The notes beneath the pieces were generated by a model, which saw only the letters and a program-made list of their open reading frames with translations, was not told where the DNA came from and ran no database searches. Below, in pieces: positions 60,301-64,000 of a stretch of DNA of 64,000 bases (position 1 is the stretch's first letter; every line of letters begins with the position of its first letter). This stretch comes from Eucalyptus grandis (Eukaryota > Streptophyta > Magnoliopsida > Myrtales > Myrtaceae), in the NCBI RefSeq assembly GCF_016545825.1, contig NC_052614.1:58101864-58165863 (forward strand), given 5' to 3'. The position numbers and the translations under genes are program-made.

Positions 60301-63300
60301 CTCCTTTTCCAAGCATTGTGTAATTCTATGGGTTCTCAAATGTGCACTTTCAAGTGTTATGATCACAGATCACCTGTTTTGCCCCTTCTCTTGAAACAAT
60401 ATGATGTTCATATGATCTAATATTGCAACTTGATGCTGTTTAGATTATCTTGAAATGTTTTAGTGTTGTGCACATCTTCGTTTTCCTTTGAGATCTTCTC
60501 ATAGTCATCACAACAAACAATCGTTCATATAAAATGGCTGGTGATGAAATTGTTTATCTTATTCCTGCAAAATGCAGTGTCGACACTGTTATCCATTCAC
60601 AACTAGTTGCTGTTAGCTATGGGGTGTTTGAAAATGGATGTAATTGGCTGATCACATTTCCAGTGTTTCCAGAATATCTGACTTCTTTCAAAGCGTAAAT
60701 CTTGCTCCTGGTTTCGTTTTCCCTTCTGAAAATGTGTACGTTTTGTTTCCCAAGGTACAACAAAAAGAAAGGAGTTACATGGAATGACAAACATCCGTGC
60801 ATTATCAGGAACATGGGGTGAAAAAACTGATGGGACAATTTTTGAGGCCTATAAATTTGATTTCTCCAGTAGTATTGTTGGCGAATTTTACTCTCCATTT
60901 GTTCTTCTGATTGAGCGTAAGCTTGATGATGACGTGGCTAATACAGAAGTGGATCTTTACTTGCTTAAAAAGACAGTTAAGGTGTCGGTATCTTCATGTG
61001 GACAGTTGCAAATGGATAGTGAACAGGTAAAACCCGAGCTTTCCAAATTTACTAAACTATAGCTTTTATGCAATGATTCTGCTTTTAGATATCTTAATTA
61101 TAACATCAAGTATTTTGTTTTGATGTACTAGATGATGAAAGCAAAGCGCTTTCAAGAATTCTTTTTTAATGGTTTATTTGGGAGATTATTTGTTGGCTCC
61201 AAATCTTCTAGAAAGAAGAGAGAATTTCTTCTCAACAAGGAAGCAAGTTTTTGCTGGAACCCAGATTACATGTATTTACTTCTCCCCCTGGAGATGTCAA
61301 AAACATCAAGTGTCGATTCCTGGAAAATCAATTGGACGGCGATAACTTCCTGCTTCGACGCAGTTGAATTTATGAAGAAAGAACATTCTTTTGGTACTGA
61401 AGATAGTAAAAGTAAGACAGTAAGCTCAGTTCCTTCTGGGACTCTCCCTGCCGAGATTGACGAGGACAAGAAAATACACTTTGCCGATGGTTCGCTCGGT
61501 GCTTGCAAACTTAAACAAGTAGTGGTCGTGGCTATTCACACCGGAAGGATCTACTCGATTCTTGAAGTTGCCTCTGATATGTCTGCAGACAGTCCTTTTG
61601 AGGGAAATGCAGATGGTGGCTCTTCAAAATTTAGTTCCTATGCTGAGTACTTTAACAAAAAGTAGGTAATTGTTGATTCTATATAATGCTTTTTATTCCC
61701 TGCAAATACTTCAAAGCTCTTTGATAATTTATCTGGCATCTTTTATTTTTTATTTTTAAAAATGTCCTTATCAGGTATGGCATAGTGTTAAAATACCCAG
61801 GACAGCCTTTGTTGCGGTTAAAGCAAAGTCATAATCCATACAATCTTCTAGTGAATTTCGTGGAAAAAGGTATGAATTGTGTGGTTTCGAGTTTCTTTAT
61901 GGTTAAATCAGTGAGCATGATCTATTGCTTCTCTGTCTGTTCTAAAATCTTTTTGCTTATGTGGTTAACATTTGTCTTGATTTGCTATCTATCTGATCTT
62001 TATATTCTTTCTTTCATTGGAAGGTCGCAAGGGCAAGGCATCCCAACCTGGCTGTGTTGAGAAGCCGTTGAATCATGTTTATATGCCGCCTGAGCTTTTA
62101 CTTACTGTTGATGTTCCGGTATATGCAATGAAAGCATTCTACTTGCTGCCATCTTTGTTGCATCGTTTAGAATCCTTGATGTTAGCCAGCCAACTTAGGG
62201 GAGAGATCAACTGCCCAATTCACGTACCGAGCTCTCTGGTTTGTCTGATTCTCACATAAACCTGACAGTTTATATTCCTATGTTTTAATGGTGATGAAAA
62301 TATGCTAAATTACAAGACTTTGATCTATGATTAGATCCTAGAGGCACTTACAACCCTGAGATGCTGTGAGAGTTTTTCAATGGAACGCTTGGAATTGCTG
62401 GGTGACTCTGTCTTGAAGTATGCTGTCAGTAACCATCTCTTCCTTAAATATCCTGAGAAGCATGAAGGACAACTATCAGCTCAGCGATCATTGGCTGTTT
62501 GTAATGCAACCTTGCATAAACGGGGGACGGACTGTCAATTGCAGGTATCTAATCTTGCAGACCCTACGAGTGAATCCCCTGCGTATCTCATTGTTTGGGA
62601 ATTCCTTCAGACGTCTCCTTGTCATTGATGCATGCGTTTAACATGATTTTGCAGTTCGTGTTCTCATTTGTTTGAGCAGCAAAATTTGTCATCCTAAAGT
62701 TTATTTTATTTTGTATGTAGAGTAGTAATGTTTATTGCAACAAACTTTCAGTAGCATGGATATTCCTTAAACACTCATCTATATGTGACTAAATTTCGAC
62801 CTTCTAATGCATTTTGCTTTACACTAAAGGGATACATCCGAGATAGTGCATTTGATCCGCGTCGTTGGGTGGCTCCGGGACAGCGCACTCTATTTCCTTG
62901 TCCTTGTAGTTGTGGTGTGGACACACCAAATGTTCCTCTGGACATTAAATTTTCCACTGAAGACCCGAAAATAGTGGTTGGAAAGTGCTGCGACCGGGGC
63001 CACCGATGGATGGGCTCAAAAACCATATCGGATTGTCTGGAAGCCCTCATCGGTGCATTTTATGTTTCTGGTGGATTGATAGCAGCTCTTCATATGAATA
63101 AGTGGCTTGGAATCGACACTGAGGTTGACTCTTCATCTGTTGTTGAAGCCATCAATAGTGCAGCTCTGCATTCGTTTGTCTTGTCAACTGATGACCTTGA
63201 CATTTTGGAGTCGAAAATTGGTTATAACTTCTCTGTTAAAGGACTTTTGCATGAAGCTATAACACATGCATCTTGCCAAGAACAAGGGCTGCCATACTGT

Positions 63301-63726
63301 TATCAGGTAATGAGCAAAGTCTCTTGCTTAATTGTTACTGGTTGGCAACTGTGAGAGAATAACTGGTGGCAAAATGTAAGACTTGTCGTTAAGTAATGAC
63401 ATGAAAATAACTTGTTGACTATTTCTTACCGTTAAAGACTCAATTCCATGCAGAGGCTTGAATTTCTTGGTGACTCTGTGCTGGACATTCTTATTACGTG
63501 GTATCTCTATCAGAGTCATGCTGATGTTGACCCAGGTGAGTTGACTGATTTGCGTTCGGCTTCTGTTAACAATGAAAATTTCGCTCAAGTTGCTGTGCGG
63601 CACAACTTCGAAAAGCATCTTCAGCACTGCTCAACCTCTCTTCAGAGCCAGATTATGGAGTATGTACAATCATTTAACAGACCTGAAATTGACACAAGAG
63701 ATCTGCAACACATGAAAGGCCCTAAG
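54361..63726 (+). CDS. DCL3: Dicer-like 3 (21 exons seen; 3' end beyond window; one apparent frameshift)
   Basis: Nuclear dsRNA endonuclease that makes 24-nt siRNAs for RNA-directed DNA methylation. Exons: 54361-54488, 54665-54845, 55019-55132, 55640-55774, 55862-55931, 57339-57403, 57495-57626, 57744-57896, 58490-58619, 58907-59012, 59094-59289, 59385-59545, 59663-59880, 60004-60287, 60755-61026, 61132-61661, 61775-61869, 62024-62238, 62335-62544, 62830-63306, 63454-63726. Domains: helicase with P-loop GTGSGKT (62-68), DECHH (170-174) and QSRGRAR (506-512); Dicer dimerisation domain (about 600-690); PAZ region encoded by exons 15-18; RNase IIIa with [13 protein letters not shown] (about 1079-1091); RNase IIIb with [11 protein letters not shown] (1292-1302). 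The N-terminal [10 protein letters not shown], the RKELHG segment and [13 protein letters not shown] match DCL3 rather than DCL2 or DCL4. The rest of RNase IIIb and the dsRNA-binding domains lie beyond 64000. One donor is GC (54846). Confidence 0.95.
55932..57338 (+). other. DCL3 intron 5 (large)
   Basis: A 1.4-kb intron between the exon ending CGTAAAG and the exon starting GGGTTTCC. Open frames inside (55939-56241, 56531-56773) show no domain content and no transposon ends. Confidence 0.75.
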
Positions 63727-64000
63727 GTAAGATGCCATATAGGTCTATTTTTCATGGGTGGGCAAAGGAAGCATTTGCTACCTACAACATTGTCGATAGT
63801 ACTGTTTATTATTTGTCTTGAGTTATTGGAGAACTGGCGAACCAGAACAAATTGATCCACTAGTACCTGCCTAATGACCCATTATGTGTGCTGGTTTTTC
63901 TTGCTGATGGAGAGATGTAGATTCTGCTTCATAGACCATATATTGATAGGATCAGTATGGTTTCTGTTGCGTGCACTGAGAGAAGGCAGAGATTTCTTAT
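63727..64000 (+). other. DCL3 intron 21, cut by the window end
   Basis: Begins GTAAGA after CCTAAG. The next expected DCL3 block (a LGDVVES-type RNase IIIb segment) is not found before 64000, so the gene continues past the window. Confidence 0.8.

Overview
The window is nuclear DNA from a flowering plant, almost certainly a woody eudicot. Genes are split into many short exons with GT-AG introns, coding exons sit in AT-rich DNA, and the proteins are land-plant types (class XI myosin, plant G-alpha, Dicer-like 3, DUF1677). GC-rich islands built from GGCGAGG/CCTCGCC motifs recur in the spacers. I associate these with Myrtaceae-type genomes, but that is an impression and not proof.

Layout. 437-17505 (+) is a complete 38-exon myosin XI gene that best matches the XI-I subtype (nuclear-envelope myosin). 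17506-20961 is spacer with a nested pair of inverted-repeat transposable elements. 20962-26644 (-) is the canonical heterotrimeric G-protein alpha subunit GPA1 in 13 coding exons, with a purine/pyrimidine-rich leader up to about 28200. 28700-29535 holds retroposon-like and inverted-repeat elements, one of which appears to carry an exon-like gene fragment. 30916-32995 (-) and 34782-37447 (-) are two tandem paralogous alpha/beta hydrolases with identical four-exon structures, separated by a small CACTA (En/Spm-type) element. 38513-43025 is a complete but heavily decayed Ty1/copia retrotransposon with both LTRs. 43968-54000 is mostly repeat-derived, with a foldback element, a GC-rich unexplained block, a tRNA-derived SINE and several GC islands. 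It contains one small intronless gene, a DUF1677 protein (47647-48033, -). 54361-64000 (+) is a Dicer-like 3 (DCL3) gene that runs off the end of the window before its last exons.

The genes do not form a pathway together; they are ordinary neighbours on a plant chromosome. DCL3 makes the 24-nt siRNAs that silence transposons of the kind filling the spacers next to it, but nothing here shows a direct link.

The most notable observations are two single-base losses, one in myosin XI-I (near 7340) and one in DCL3 (near 59798). Each breaks an otherwise perfect reading frame in a conserved block. They are either assembly errors or real disruptions, and a naive gene model would be wrong at both. Other points are two GC-AG introns that share the donor GCATGT, a hydrolase paralogue that reads about 110 residues past its normal end, a solo LTR with perfect target-site duplication inside a myosin intron, and a near-perfect hairpin in another myosin intron. 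I found no evidence of a wholly new biological system.
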